From Limnomonas spitsbergensis (lineage: Eukaryota > Chlorophyta > Chlorophyceae > Chlamydomonadales), in assembly GCA_037349105.1 (NCBI GenBank), contig JAYJMM010000086.1, forward strand, positions 927,501 to 991,500: a stretch of DNA of 64,000 nucleotides. Direction: 5' to 3'. Below, piece by piece: positions 9,966-21,584 of the stretch (position 1 is the stretch's first letter; each line of letters starts with the position of its first letter). Under the pieces are notes generated by a model that saw only the letters and a program-made list of their open reading frames with translations, had not been told where the DNA came from and ran no database searches. The position numbers were made by a program, and so were the translations under genes.

Positions 9966-12900
9966 TCAGAGCTTGGACAGGTCCCACGCGTTGAGGATCT
10001 TGGAGATCTCCTCAGCACGTACTTTTGATTTGATGTCTCCCGCTACCACCTGGGCAGTCCAGTCAGGAGCGAGCAGAGGCAAGCATCAGATCGGTGGATC
10101 AGCACCAGAAAGCAATTCACACACTAATAGTGGTGGGAGAGGCAGTAGCTACTGGATAGCAAGATGGATGATGGAACAAGAAAAGGGGTCTCCTAGCAAT
10201 TCTCCTAGCCTCACTTCCTCGCAAATTCAACACAAATGCGTCTGCCATTATACCCAGCGATTTTCTGGGAAGCTGTTCCTAATCGGAGACGCCATGACAA
10301 TGCATTTACCAGTGATTGCCTATGTTGCCATGCGGATGCACAGGGTTTAGAGTTTAGAATTAAGGGTAAAGAGTTTAGGGTTTACGACCTAAACCCTTAA
10401 CTCTTAAGTGGGCACAATGCTATTTACTCCAGTGTGCCGACAACCGGCCTTTTTTTCGATTTCCTTCTTCCCCACTAGACAGACATGCGCCCACGCAGTC
10501 GAGCCTTACGAGCAGAGCCCAGCGGCGGAACTTCATTTATTGACGCCAGTTACGCGTCAGCGCAAACACGGTAGCAAGTGTGAAGCCAAACAAGGGGGAG
10601 CAAACCACTCAAACTAATGTAAGCCACTCAAGCCGATCTCTTCCCACAAACGCTTCTTGTACATCACTAGGGCAAATGATCGCGTGCCTCCCAGCCCTCT
10701 CTCTCATGCTTCCAATCGCCCCCACCTTGTCTGGGTGGTATCGGATTTTGGCCAGCCGGAGTGCCTTCCTAGTGGCTTCCTGAGCCTGGGTGCGTGCCAT
10801 GCTCGAAAAACCCACCACCGGTACCTTGAGCTCAGCCAGGAGACGTGGGAGGTTCAGGGTCTGCGCGGGGGATTGTGAAAGAAAACGAAGATCAAATGCA
10901 GTGATGAGGAGTACCGGTATTCAGTCTTAACGTAGATTGACATTGCCTCCGCTTGGTCAAGAACATTCTTTTTATATATATGCCCTCAGACCATAATATA
11001 GACGAAAACTCTCAACTTCCGACTCAATACAGGGGCACTGACCATCGCTTCTCGGGATGTCAGTGCAACCTTCAGCATTGTTAGACATGACTAACATGAG
11101 GGAAGGCAGAGAATGCAAACGGTATTTGATTCTTCAGGTAATAGAAATTTACAGTTTGAAGCGCAGCAACACCTTCAAATAAGAATCAACAGACAACCCG
11201 TTAACGGGTTGACAAATCATAAATCCCACCTCATTTGTGTCGATCAGTGTCTGCGTTTTTGAATTATTTTCTGGTACGGAGTCAGTGACAACATTTTTAT
11301 TGTAGATGGCATTTTTATTCTGTTGAGGACATTTTGTTAAAAGGACGAGCTCCGGATAGCAACCCAGGAGACTGGAGCAAAGTAAACCAATCCAGGAGCA
11401 AATTCCCAATGGGCGGGAAACTATCCAAGCGCATAGATCCCAGCACGAGCTACAAACAAGCAGAAGTTCAACCGTCACCAGGCAAAGAGGCAAGTATCGC
11501 ACACAATGGGGTTAAGGGTTCAGGGCTTAGGGTTTAGGGTTCACGTTCAGCCCTTGAAACTGCACTGTTCACAACCTGCCCCTCAACCCAAATTAAATCA
11601 ACGATCATACGGCTTACGCACAATGCTGTGTGAAACCTTAGAAATGGGCATACGGCGTCCGCATTGCGAGGAACAAACTTTGATACCGGCAGTAATGTTG
11701 AGCCCTGCGATGAAGAGCACAGGGTTCCAGTCTGGTACCCTGTGGTGCTCTACATTGCAGGGCCTAGGTACTCATTGCAGCCCCCATTGAGGTCGCAACG
11801 CCAAGCTCGACCTAGAGAACACGCTCAATGCTCGACGCAGCCCCCACCTTAATTGCAGCGCCGTGCCTGCTCTCAATCTCACGCCGGATCGCCAGACGCT
11901 GCCGGTCCTTGGCCTCCGCCTCCGCCTGGGCGCTCTCCTGGGAGCAGGGTTCAGGGGCTAGGGTTCAGGGGCTAGGGTTCAGGGGCTAGGGTTCAGGGGC
12001 TAGGGTTTAGGGGCTAGGATTCAGGGGCTAGGTTTCAGGGGCTTGGGTTCAGGGGCTAAAGTTCGGGGGCTAGGGTTCAGGGGCTAGGATTCAGGGGCTA
12101 GGGTTCAGGGGCTAGGGTTCAGGGGCTAGGGTTCAGGGGCTAGGATTCAGGGGCTAGGGTTCAGGGGCTAGGGTTCAGGGGCTAGGGTTCAGGTGCTAGA
12201 GTTCAGGGGCTAGAGTTCAGGGGCTAGGGTTCAGGGGCTAGGGTTCAGGGGCTAGGGTTCAGGGGCTAGGGTTCAGGGGCTAGGGTTCAGGGGCTAGGGT
12301 TCAGGGGCTAGGGTTCAGGGGCTAGAGTTCAGGGGCTAGGGTGCAGGGGCTGGGCGCTCTCCTGGGAGCGGGGAGAGGGTTCAGGGACTAGTGTTCAAGG
12401 CCCGTGCGCTCTCCTGAGAGAGCCCTGAAAGGGCCCTATGGATAAGGGGCGGAGATTATAACACACACACTTGCTGAGGTTTGTACGGTCTCGCTATGCC
12501 ACTCAGGACATAAGGCACCAGAAGTCTACAGTGGCATTGCGAAACCCCATACATCTCAACAACACACACACGTCCTGTTTATTGTATCATAATTGAGCAA
12601 CGACTCAGCGTCATCATGACCTTCGTCCGAGGGTGCCTGGTGCAGCATTCTATGCAGCTAAGGGCCACCGGCCATACGCAAGTCAAGGTTTGCTCCCGAT
12701 GGGCCCAGTGGTCAACGCCCAGTGGCGGCGTGGTGCTAATTAAAGCAAAAACACACACTTTGTTTTTGGTTCCCGTTGCTGGTTTCCCACCGGTTCGCTC
12801 TGCTTGGCCGCTTCGAAGAAGCCTTAAGGAGGTTGCGTTTACTTTGTAAAAACAACACACGCCGTTCACGGGTTGGCCATGTGCACTGGCTCGAAGCTGC

Positions 12901-15900
12901 CTCTGATGAGAGGCAGGAAGCGGGCAAATAAAGACGGGGGACTGGATGGCAGCAGTATGTCTGGAGAATCGTAGACGACAGAGGCCCCGGGGGATAGAGA
13001 GCCTCCCTACTTTGCCAGTGCATCTATTTGGTTCCACATTCTCAAGAGAGGCAGCCTTGTTGCCAGCGTACCGCAGACTGTGAGGGTGGGACCCCCACAC
13101 TCTGCGGTGCACTGGCAACAAGGCCACTTCCCGTGAGAGCTGTCTAGGTCTTGACTCCATTTTAGTGCACACCAGACCACACTTGGAGGGCTGCCGGGCA
13201 GCCTCCGCCGGGACCATCCAGGCCGAACCTTGACCGGCATTCAGCCCAAGCAACCGGCATTCATGCGCCAAGCACTGGGTGCATCTCGAGCACCCGTGGA
13301 TAAAGATCAGGAATCTGTCAGGTAGCTGCCGAGTAGCTGCCAGCACTGCAGCATGGGAGCATCTGAAGCACCCGTGAATATATACCGGGTAGCTGCCGGA
13401 TAGCTTCCATATTACGCGCACCGCTACAGTTCGGTGCCCCTCCAGTCTGGCCTTGACGCGCGCCGCCATCTCCAGCTCCTGCCGCGTCTTCCTCCTGCGT
13501 TCTTCACGCTGGCGCGCAGCCTCGCCCCGCTGAACTGCAATGACCTGGAGGGGCAGAGCGTGCGTCACAACAGATTCGAATCTGGAGAATATTTTTTGAA
13601 CAGGACGGAAAGGGCAGAGGGCTTGCTTGCAGTGCTTTTTAGCCGGAAAGGGATCATACGGCAAACAGCTTGTTTTGGCGAGATTCAGCTACGCCCAATC
13701 TGCAGCACGTTTTACGGCCAGGGGGACCTGGTGCAGCGAGCCCTGCTGCTCAGGCCACGCGCCGAAGGCCAGTCCAGGTGAAGCCCCAAGCAGCCCAGCA
13801 GTCGCTGCCTAGCGGTCTTTTAAAGATCTGGCCTGGCACGCACTAAAATAAACACAACTTGACCCCTTGTTCGGACCCCTCCTCCGTGCAGCCCTCCCCA
13901 GCTTGACCCCTTGTTTGTGCTTCGCCTCACCTCCTCCCTCCGCCGCCATTCCTCTTCTTCCACCTCACGCGGGATGCTCGGCAGAGCTGCGGCCAAGTCC
14001 CTGGCAGCCTCCGCCTGGCACCCCCCCGCTCCCTCTCCCGCTCCCTGCGGCCCGCTCCCCGCCTCCTCAGCCTCATTCAAGCCAGGGTCAGCCTGGCCCC
14101 CATCAGTAGGCGGCGCACCGATGGCGTCCATCGCTTGCCCGGAACCTTCAGCCTGTCCCCCAACCGCTGCGACCGCACAGCTGGTGTCGGCTGCTGGTCC
14201 CACACGCTCTCGAGCGGCCCCAGCACCATCTTCTCCCCCATCTGCTGCAAGGACACCGCCGGCCTCGGCCGCTCGTCCAGCACTCGATCCTACAGCATCA
14301 ACATCAGCCTGACGTCCATCTCCCACCCCCATACACCCAGACTCCGCCGCCGCTGCCACCGAGCATCCGACATCGCTCGCTGGTCCGGCACTCCCATCAG
14401 ACCCGCCTGGAATCGGTTCCCGAAGGCTGCCTGGACGGCCGTCCCCTCCTCCCATAACGTCACCTTTGATGCCAAATGCACCTGCGGGGCCAGGCAGGGC
14501 CGCTTCTGCCTTAGGTAGCGCAGCCTCCGCCCCTTCGACCTCCTCTCCCGCAGCCACGCAAGGCTGGTCGCCCCAGCCCCCTAGGATCGGTCGACTCGTA
14601 CGCGCCCAGGACTCCTCGTCCCCTGCTGCTTCAGAACCGAGTGCATCCAAGGCAGCAGTACCAGCAGTACCAGCAGTACCAGCAGTACCAGCTGTACCAG
14701 CAGTACCAGCAGGGCCTTGGGCAGCGGAGGAGTCCCTCGCTCTGTCCGTTCTTGGTCTCGGCTTCGGCCACGGCTTCAGCTTGCTCCCCGCCGACGTTAA
14801 GTCTCCCTCTGACTCCAAATGGGCCGAGGTGGGGCAAGCAGCACCAGCAGCGCCAGCACCAGCAGCACTAGAGGCAATAGCTGCCTCCACCATGACAGGG
14901 CAGGGCTCCAAGCGGTCCGTCACTTCGACAGCCGGGGGTGAGGGCGGCGGCGGCGTAAACGGCAGCGGTGTCCACTTCTTTTTCAGCAAGGTCTTGGACA
15001 AAGGGCGCAGCGGTGCCGGTGCCTCCAGCACTGATGTCCTCGCCTTGTTCTTTTTCTTCTCCGCCCGCTCCACCTTCTTCCTTTCCCGCTCTCGGTCCCC
15101 CTCCCTCTCCCGTACCAGGTCCTGTTGCGTCTCTGGGGAGGGATCGAAGGCCGCCGCCGCCGCCGCCGCCGCCGCCACCTTATTCTTCTTCCTGTCCTGC
15201 TTCTGGGCCTTCAGATGCTCAGGCTGCGTCGGGCCTCCCTCCAGCGTCTCAGCCGGGTCAGAGCCACCCGCCGCCTTCTTCACCGCGCGGAGCTGGCGCT
15301 GCCGCTCGTTCGCCAGGCGCTTCCGCTCAAAAAACAAGTCAGACGGGCTGCGGCCAGCGTCGGCGTCCGGGCTGTCTTCAGCTCCGTCCAGGCAGATGGG
15401 GTCACTTCTGCTGCTACCCTCAGGCTGCTCCGCAGAACCCTCTGGTGCCTTGCCCTCTCGGGTGGCATGGCCAAGCGCCTGTGCCTGCACCGGGGACGGA
15501 CCCGCTCCTTTGAAAAAAACGGATCCTGGCTGATCCGTTCTTTTCTTCTTTGCCGCACCAGGCTCCCCAGACCTTGCCTCGCTGTCCTCTGTTGGGTGCG
15601 CGGTGGGATGGCCATGGACAGCGACCGGGAGAGCGCCAGGGACCGCACCAGACACAGCCCCAGCGCCCTTCCTTTTCCTCTGGCCACCCGGTGCCACAGG
15701 TGCCACCTCCACCGCCTCCACTGGCTCGGCCTCAGAGAGGCACGCCCACCAGAGTGGCTTTTCCGGCTCAGCTGTAGGGGCCGGGGACGGTCCCAGCCGT
15801 GCCTTGTCCGGCACTGCTGCCGCTGGCCCAGCCATCGTGGCATTTGCCTTGCTCGCCAGCATCAAGTCCGACTCTGCTGCCGCCCGCTCCGCGCTCCTTG

Positions 15901-16708
15901 CACTCGCCTTGCGTGCCTGAAGCATCTTGAGGCGGCGCTGGAGCGGGATGTCTTCGTGGCTGTCTCCGGGGTCTCCGGAACCGCTCGCATTTGATGCAAC
16001 GGCGGGAGCGTGGCTCGACGCACCCTGCAGCAGCTCCGACCGCCGGACGAACACCGATGAGGGATCCTCGGGCGGACCAGCGGCGGGCCGCTTAGCATGG
16101 CCGCGTTTTTGCTGCATCCTCAGCAGGCCGCTCCCGCCTGGTGGCTCATGCGTGCGGTCCTGTTTGCTGGGCAGCTGACGGTGGTCCAGGGGCGGCCGGT
16201 TTCCCTCAGACGGGCCTGCCAGCGGCCGCTCCATGGGGGAGGGTGTCAGCCCAGGTACACTGACACTGCCTGGCCGGCGTTCTGGGCCAGAGAAGGGGGC
16301 ATGTGCATACTTCGGGGCGGGCTGTGGGGTGCATGTTTCGGCAAACAGCTCCTCCTGCAGTCTATGCTTCCGTTCCCTCTTCTTCTTCTTTTTGTTTTGA
16401 TTCTTTGCTGTTGTGGTTAAGGGGAGTGGCCCCTGGTTGAACTTATCGGAGCTCTGCAAGGGCCGCGGGAGGTCAAGAAGACCATCTTTAAAATCTGGAA
16501 GGCCTGGCAGGTCCTTGAACGGCAGCTTCAGCCGGACGTGACCCGAGACCATCTCCTCAACGTCATGCGGACCGACTTTCGAGGATATTGAGCTTGACGA
16601 TGGATGCCTCAACTGGGATTGTGGCAGCGCCGAAGACAGGTCGCGGTGGAGCTTTTCAAAGGATCCACCAAGGCCTCGCAGCAAGCTACAGCAGAAGGCC
16701 TGCAGCAT
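9966..16708 (-). CDS. J-domain protein with long disordered N-terminus, 1069 aa
   Basis: Five exons with matching phases: 16708-13931 (926 codons, ATG), 13544-13422, 11937-11848, 10860-10726 and 10049-9966 (TGA). The total is 3210 nt. Residues 1-910 are low-complexity, rich in Pro, Ala, Gly, Glu and Lys, with basic KNQNKKKKKRERKHR near residue 105 and an (Ala-Gly-Thr) run. From about 905 a charged coiled coil crosses exons 1-3 (EEEEWRRREE, then RQREERRRKTRQELEMAARV, then AKDRQRLAIRREIESR). Exons 4 and 5 together make a C-terminal J domain: KALRLAKIRYHPDK with the HPD tripeptide at about 1039-1041, then RAEEISKILNAWD. The HPD loop stimulates Hsp70 ATPase in the J-protein family. The C-terminal position recalls auxilin-type co-chaperones, but no clathrin or PTEN-like part is visible, so the client is unknown. 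Introns 2 and 3 are large, and intron 2 holds a 14 bp minisatellite directly at its acceptor. Confidence 0.65.
11938..12350. repeat. 14 bp minisatellite (CAGGGGCTAGGGTT)n at a splice acceptor
   Basis: About 29 units of 14 bp, CAGGGGCTAGGGTT, with a few substitutions. On the transcribed minus strand it starts right at the acceptor of the exon 11937-11848. On its far side lies a copy of that same exon start (12345-12370). The unit contains the telomere-like TAGGGTT core. Confidence 0.95.
12340..12425 (-). repeat. Acceptor-side copies of the exon start at 11937
   Basis: Two copies of the acceptor plus exon start (CCCAG|GAGAGCGCCCAG) occur about 410 and 460 bp upstream of the true one. The first is exact over the core and the second reads CTCAGGAGAGCGCACGGGCC. 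The 14 bp minisatellite separates them from the real exon. Confidence 0.75.
12650..12795 (-). repeat. Dispersed SINE-like repeat copy, inverted
   Basis: Reads on the minus strand as the family core (complement of 'aaggtttgctcccgatgggc') and lies in intron 2 of the J-domain gene. Confidence 0.4.
13140..13255 (+). repeat. Dispersed SINE-like repeat copy
   Basis: The blocks 'tttagtgcacaccagaccac', 'gggctgccgggcagcc' and 'gaaccttgaccggcattc' occur in family order. It lies in intron 2 of the J-domain gene. Confidence 0.5.
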
Positions 16709-17020
16709 GGGATTGGGTGGGCTGTTCAGAGGCCATGTCTAACAGAGGCAATGTAACAGAGGCAACTTAGCATGAAGAATATTTCAATGTCATCCCCAAA
16801 GGTCTCTGTCAAAATAATTGAGCAGGGATTTTGCATGGAGTATTTTTGTCCAGTTCCTACCTCGACGCCGTCGTATGCAGCGGTGACAGCAATCGACATA
16901 TCGGCTAATTCGGCATGTTTACAAGGGCGTCTTAAGAAAGAAAGAAAGAAAACGCCTGAGCGTGGCTTGAGGAATACGGGATTTTAAACACCGTACACCG
17001 GGAGACAAGAAACCTGGTGG
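16709..17020. other. Intergenic, short A/G tract, no gene
   Basis: It holds the 5' flank of the J-domain gene. A short AAAG-rich tract (about 16935-16952) lies near the 3' end of the adjacent retrotransposon remnant. Nothing coding is seen. Confidence 0.4.
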
Positions 17021-18097
17021 TTAAGGAGGGTCGTCAAGGGGGATCGGACAATAATGGGCAGGGGAGTTTTCCAGATGACGACGCTGACGAAGGATGTTGA
17101 TATGGCAGCGTATGGTATGCTTGGTGAGACGGCTGAGGACGGAGGAGATGTCGCGTTTTGAGACACCGAGCATTCTGAGGATTTCATCGGCAGGACGAAA
17201 GAGGAAGCCGGCGGTGCCCAGAAGGATGATATGTGTATGAGAAGGAGGCGGGGAAGGATGAGGGGGGGGCACGTTCGGCGAAGGATCATGTGGAAGGGCA
17301 GGATGGAGAACGGGCGCCACGGAAATTGTCCAGCCATTATGTTTGAGGAGAAGGATAAGTTGTAAATGTTGTTCTGATTTACGGGCATGGCACTGTTCGA
17401 AAGAAAATTCGGAGGTGTAACCGACTTCAACTACGTGTACAGTGCAGGTCCTCTGGAGGCGAGACATAGTTTGTGAACTAGAGAGTTGACCAGCGCGGTA
17501 AAGACGAAGGAATTCGGAATGTGGGAGACCTTGTATTATAAGCAAATCCGGTCGCAGTTTGTCACAGTAATCGAAGGTGTCAGGGAAAGTGGGGGGTCGT
17601 CGGGGCACCAGCCAACGTGGAAGACGGGTGTCATAGACCCCGAAGGGAAGGTTAGCTCGGGAAGTGGCATCCATGATAGTAAAGGAGGAGTCTAGGGAGC
17701 CATTAGCAATGGCAGTTTGGATGATGCAGACAGCTCGGTTGTGTCGAGCAATGTATGAAGCGGACATGGAGGAATGAGCACAACCGCCTAAAAGATGGCC
17801 AGGGGTATCATTGGGATGGGAGCATATGGGACAGTGGGAGGTGGTGCGAGTGCCTACAGCTGTTTTGTAAGGGCGGTTCATATGCATGGCTGTAGATGCA
17901 GTCCACAAGGTATTGGTGCGCGATTTGAGGATGTTGCGAATACCACTAAATGGTAGACCCATGTTCCATAAGACGGGAAGGTAGGAGGCGAGGGCAGAGG
18001 CAACTAGGACTTGCATGCGGACATAGCGCAAAGGCAGTGGGGGAGAAGTAGGGCCATCTGTTAGGAGGGGGCAGTTACGGGACATGTGTTCCTTCAA
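17021..18097 (-). mobile_element. Non-LTR retrotransposon remnant, C-terminal ORF2 region
   Basis: A 358-codon open frame without a proper ATG start, ending in TAG or TGA at 17021. It carries a zinc-knuckle-like segment CPICSHPNDTPGHLLGGCAH followed by ARHNRAVCIIQTAIANGS, DATSRANLPFGVYDTRLPRW and CDKLRPDLLIIQG. This block order is typical of the region after the reverse transcriptase in LINE-type elements of algae. The reverse transcriptase catalytic part (YxDD) is absent, so the element is 5' truncated, as is usual for LINE insertions. It is an isolated fragment with no visible target-site duplication that I could define. Confidence 0.65.
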
Positions 18098-18539
18098 AGA
18101 ATGAGTTAGGTCTGATGCAAACCACGGTTCGTCCGTGTCATGGGGGGGAGTTAATGGAGGCCTGCAAGCCAGAATAACAAAATACTATCGAAATCGTGTG
18201 TGGGCATGCCCTAATTCGGACATAACTGGACATGCCTGTAGAGTCCAGTCTTCGTAGACCGGGCTTCTTGTATCACACATCGTTTATAAGTTGTATTCAT
18301 TGCTATATGAAGGGAAATATGCCCTCTATGCGCCTCATAAGATAAATGGGTTACCGGGGTGTATAGCGAGCGCTTGCTGGGCCTCTTGAAATAAGGTAAA
18401 TCTAGTTTGCATCTGAAAGCAGGTTGCTATTCACAGAGGAGACAGTCCCGCGCGTCATCAGCTTGCAGTACAAATTACTGAAAGCTTTCGCGCATGCTGA
18501 CACAATTGCTGATGCGCAGGGGCAGCTGCATCAGCAAAA
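18098..18539. other. Intergenic, 5' flank of LRRC56
   Basis: AT-richer spacer between the retrotransposon remnant and LRRC56. No clear promoter motif can be named. An in-frame TGA at 18510-18512 bounds the LRRC56 reading frame. Confidence 0.4.
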
Positions 18540-21083
18540 ATGGTCGCTTCCTTCGAAAATCCCACGCCAATGGGGTGTTCCCGTCCTGGGGAAGACTCAG
18601 CACAGCACTGGGAGCTCATGACCGTGGATCAGCAAGACGAGGACGCTTACCTTCGTGACCTGACCGGCGTGGAGTCTCTCGAAGCAGCCAGCAGTTTGCG
18701 TTGCGTGGTCAACACTGCGGTCACGACCATGAGCCACCTCGGACGCAAACTCCCGCACCTGCAAGAGCTCAACCTGAGCGGCAGTATTTTGGAATCCGTG
18801 CGAGACCTTGGGACCGGATTTCGCACGCTGCAGGTTCTGTGGCTGTCCCGCTGTGGCCTCAATGGGCTAGAGGGCCTCTCAGCCCTGCCCTCCCTGAGGG
18901 AGCTGTATGCGGCGTACAACGACATCTCAGACCTGCAGCCATTGGACAGCTGCCAGGAGCTCGAGGTCCTCGACATGGAGGCCAACTGCATTGAGGACCT
19001 CGACTGCCTGCATGTGCTCAGCGCCAGCTGCCCAAAGCTGCAGAACTTGTCGCTGGCTGGCAACCCCGTGTCAGCCTCCCCAGACTACCATGCGAGCGCC
19101 ATGCAGCTCATGGCAGGTCTGCGCTACCTTGATGACACTAACGTGTTGCACCTGCGGCATGGCAACGGCAACTCCAGAGCAGCTAACAATGCTGACGGGG
19201 CGGGTGCTGTTCTCTCCCTATCAGCATCAGGTTCCCTCCCTGGTGTCTCCGACGCTGGCATGCCCGACTCAGAGCTCCTGCTGGTAAGAGATGGGATAAA
19301 GCACGCCCGGGTCGGTGTGGATTCAGCCGAGTTCCGCGAGCTGGAGATGACGCTGCTCATGGCGGCGGAGATGCCGCCAGAGGGCGCCCAGCCCAGCTCG
19401 TCGATGCTGCCGGTGTCCACTAGCAGCTGGTTGCGATGCTCGCAGCAGGGCAGCCTGCCGGGCCTCCTCCGCAGCCGCAGCTCCGGGGGGCATGGCACCC
19501 CGTCCCGCGCATCGTCAGGGGGCAGTGCCAGTAGCAGCAGCAGGTTTGCCCCTGGGCCCATGGCAGAGCTCCGCATCAACAGCTCGGGGCAGGGTGGTGG
19601 CACCCTGTTACAGCAGCAGCAGCAGCTGAATCACTTTGGTAGCGGGAACGGGCGGCCCCCTACAGCCCGTCCGTTCAGCGCCAGGCCGGGCACTGCCAGT
19701 GGGGCACGGCCGGGTACCGCCAGCACTGTGGGTAGCGCGCCTCCAACAGCTGGCCCGGGCAGCGGGGCGGGCTCCGCCGGTGGATTGTACTGGAAGAAAA
19801 ATCGCCTGGGCAGCGGCGGGTCCAGCAGCTCAAAGACTTTAGGAGCAACGTTGGACGAGGAGGAGGAAGATAGTGGTAGTGCACTGACGTTTGGAATGGG
19901 TGGGGCAGCCATTGGGGGCAGCCTGGCCAAAGACCTGCGCCGCCGCAAGCGCGCTTCCGCCTGGGAGTCTGCCTCGACTGCAGGGGGCAGCTCGCTGCTG
20001 GATCCCGTATCGGGACTAGGAGTCTCATACAGCAGGGGCAGCTTCTTGCTGGATCCCGTATCGGGGCTAGGAGTTTCATACAGCAGGGGCGGGGACAGCA
20101 CCCATGCGGCGTCTGGGAAAGCCGCGCTGGGGAGCGCTGCTGCAGCGGCGGCGGGCCGTTCCAAAGGCTCAACGCTGGGTGCGTCCTACGACACAGCTGC
20201 TTTGATGGAGGAGCTTCGCCAGTGGAAGATGGACACGGCGGACCGGGCTCTGCTCCCGGCAGAGGACGAGGTGGTATCCGCCGCTTGGCAGGAGTCCCCA
20301 TCGGACACCCTGGCTGAAGTAGCCGACTTTGAGCAAATGGCATCGATGCTGCGTGACTCTAGTGGTGACGGTGATGCCATGTTGCACGAGCCAGAGCAGG
20401 TGCGACACGACGCCCACGGAAGCCTTGGAGGTGCCGATGTCCTGTCACTTGGGCGTGTGCCTGAGCCCATCGTTGTCGACAGCCCAGCCCCGACCTCGGC
20501 CTTGGGGGCCCTGCCGCTGCGTAGCCTGGTAGCTCAGCAGCTGGCGGCCACGCACGGCCTGTTGTCTCCGAATGGCCGACCTCCCTCGGCGGTCTGCGCC
20601 TCTCCCGCCCAGGTCAACGGCAAGTACAGCAGCCTTCGCCTGGCAGACGCGGAGGGCGGGTGGCCACTGGGCCCCTCGCCGAGCGCCGTTTTCAGCCCTA
20701 AGGCGCAGCTTACGGGGCTCCATCAGCTTGGCCCTGTGCATGGCCACCGGCCCGTCCGGCTGTGCAAGATGACGTTGTGCAAGGTGCTGCACGAGGCGAA
20801 TGGGAAAGAGTTGAGGACTGGCGCCAGCATCGGGCACCGCAGCACGGGGCAGGAGGGCCTGTCCATTAAGAGCCGGCCGGGCCTCAGCGACTTCCTGAAC
20901 TCCAGCCGGGACAACCCGCTGTTCGCCTCCTTGGAGAGCGGCGGCAGTCCTGCTGCTCGAGTGCCGGGGCATGGGCAGGGCGCATTGCGAGTATTGAGAC
21001 CCCCTCTTGAGGTGGATATAAAGTCCTTGAATCCTCAGCCGGTCGTGCACATAGAAGACTCGGACTCGGACGATGGCTCGTGA
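18540..21083 (+). CDS. LRRC56: LRRC56/ODA8-like leucine-rich repeat protein (847 aa)
   Basis: Single-exon ORF with ATG at 18540, an in-frame stop at 18510 just upstream, and TGA at 21083. Residues about 64-180 are leucine-rich repeats, including LPHLQELNLSGSILESVRDL, LQVLWLSRCGLNGLEGL and LRELYAAYNDISDL, followed by LEVLDMEANCIEDLDCL and LQNLSLAGNPV. The 'SVRDLGT..LQVLW..RC' and 'LQELY.AYN.ISDL' signatures match LRRC56. In Chlamydomonas this protein is ODA8, which works in the cytoplasm and cilium in assembly and transport of outer dynein arms. The 640-residue tail is low-complexity (Ser/Gly/Pro, Gln run) and includes a 51 bp internal duplication near 19996-20097 (LLDPVSGLGVSYSRG twice). It ends acidic (EDSDSDDGS). 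The next ATG codons, at residues 11 and 27, are possible alternative starts. Unlike its neighbours it has no intron. Confidence 0.85.
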   Translation: MVASFENPTPMGCSRPGEDSAQHWELMTVDQQDEDAYLRDLTGVESLEAASSLRCVVNTAVTTMSHLGRKLPHLQELNLSGSILESVRDLGTGFRTLQVLWLSRCGLNGLEGLSALPSLRELYAAYNDISDLQPLDSCQELEVLDMEANCIEDLDCLHVLSASCPKLQNLSLAGNPVSASPDYHASAMQLMAGLRYLDDTNVLHLRHGNGNSRAANNADGAGAVLSLSASGSLPGVSDAGMPDSELLLVRDGIKHARVGVDSAEFRELEMTLLMAAEMPPEGAQPSSSMLPVSTSSWLRCSQQGSLPGLLRSRSSGGHGTPSRASSGGSASSSSRFAPGPMAELRINSSGQGGGTLLQQQQQLNHFGSGNGRPPTARPFSARPGTASGARPGTASTVGSAPPTAGPGSGAGSAGGLYWKKNRLGSGGSSSSKTLGATLDEEEEDSGSALTFGMGGAAIGGSLAKDLRRRKRASAWESASTAGGSSLLDPVSGLGVSYSRGSFLLDPVSGLGVSYSRGGDSTHAASGKAALGSAAAAAAGRSKGSTLGASYDTAALMEELRQWKMDTADRALLPAEDEVVSAAWQESPSDTLAEVADFEQMASMLRDSSGDGDAMLHEPEQVRHDAHGSLGGADVLSLGRVPEPIVVDSPAPTSALGALPLRSLVAQQLAATHGLLSPNGRPPSAVCASPAQVNGKYSSLRLADAEGGWPLGPSPSAVFSPKAQLTGLHQLGPVHGHRPVRLCKMTLCKVLHEANGKELRTGASIGHRSTGQEGLSIKSRPGLSDFLNSSRDNPLFASLESGGSPAARVPGHGQGALRVLRPPLEVDIKSLNPQPVVHIEDSDSDDGS

Positions 21084-21584
21084 GGGGTTTTTTAACATGT
21101 GTGTATGACACCCTGAGGGGCTGTGATTCGAATGCCATCTGGGTTTGAAATGGCTTTTGATGCATAGTAGCTGTGTGAGCTGCTGGTAGGGAGGATGGCT
21201 GTTACGCTACCAGTAGAACCTAGGTGTGCATGCTGCATTATTTCATCAGATTCAAGAAACCTTGCATTTCCTGTTTTTCTTTTCCGTACTGTGGGCGAAT
21301 GCTCAAGCCCTGGACAGCGAGGGCCTCTTACTCCCCCAACTGTCGTGACACTAATAGATTCTAGACTTTGGCTACCTTCACTTTTATTTTGATTTTGACG
21401 CTCCTGTTCCTCAGCGTTAACAGAGCACATCCAATATAAACAGCCGATATAAAATAAATGCAAATGCCTTACAGTATTATCTAGAAGGAATTAAAAAAAT
21501 TATTGCATGCCAGCAAGTCAATGACATTACACCTCCGGGCCTTGCAAGCAAGTGTGGATGGCATGGTAGCACATGAGGTCTAGG

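Noticed and set aside
10609..10818. 69-codon minus ORF taken as the end of the J-domain protein
   Set aside because: After HPDK it reads VGAIGSMRERAG, unlike a J domain; splicing at GACAAG|GTGGGG to 10049 gives a proper third helix and stop.
14466..15994. Plus-strand open frames of 181-355 codons
   Set aside because: Antisense to the first exon of the J-domain gene; high GC keeps the opposite strand open, while the minus frame joins coherent downstream exons.
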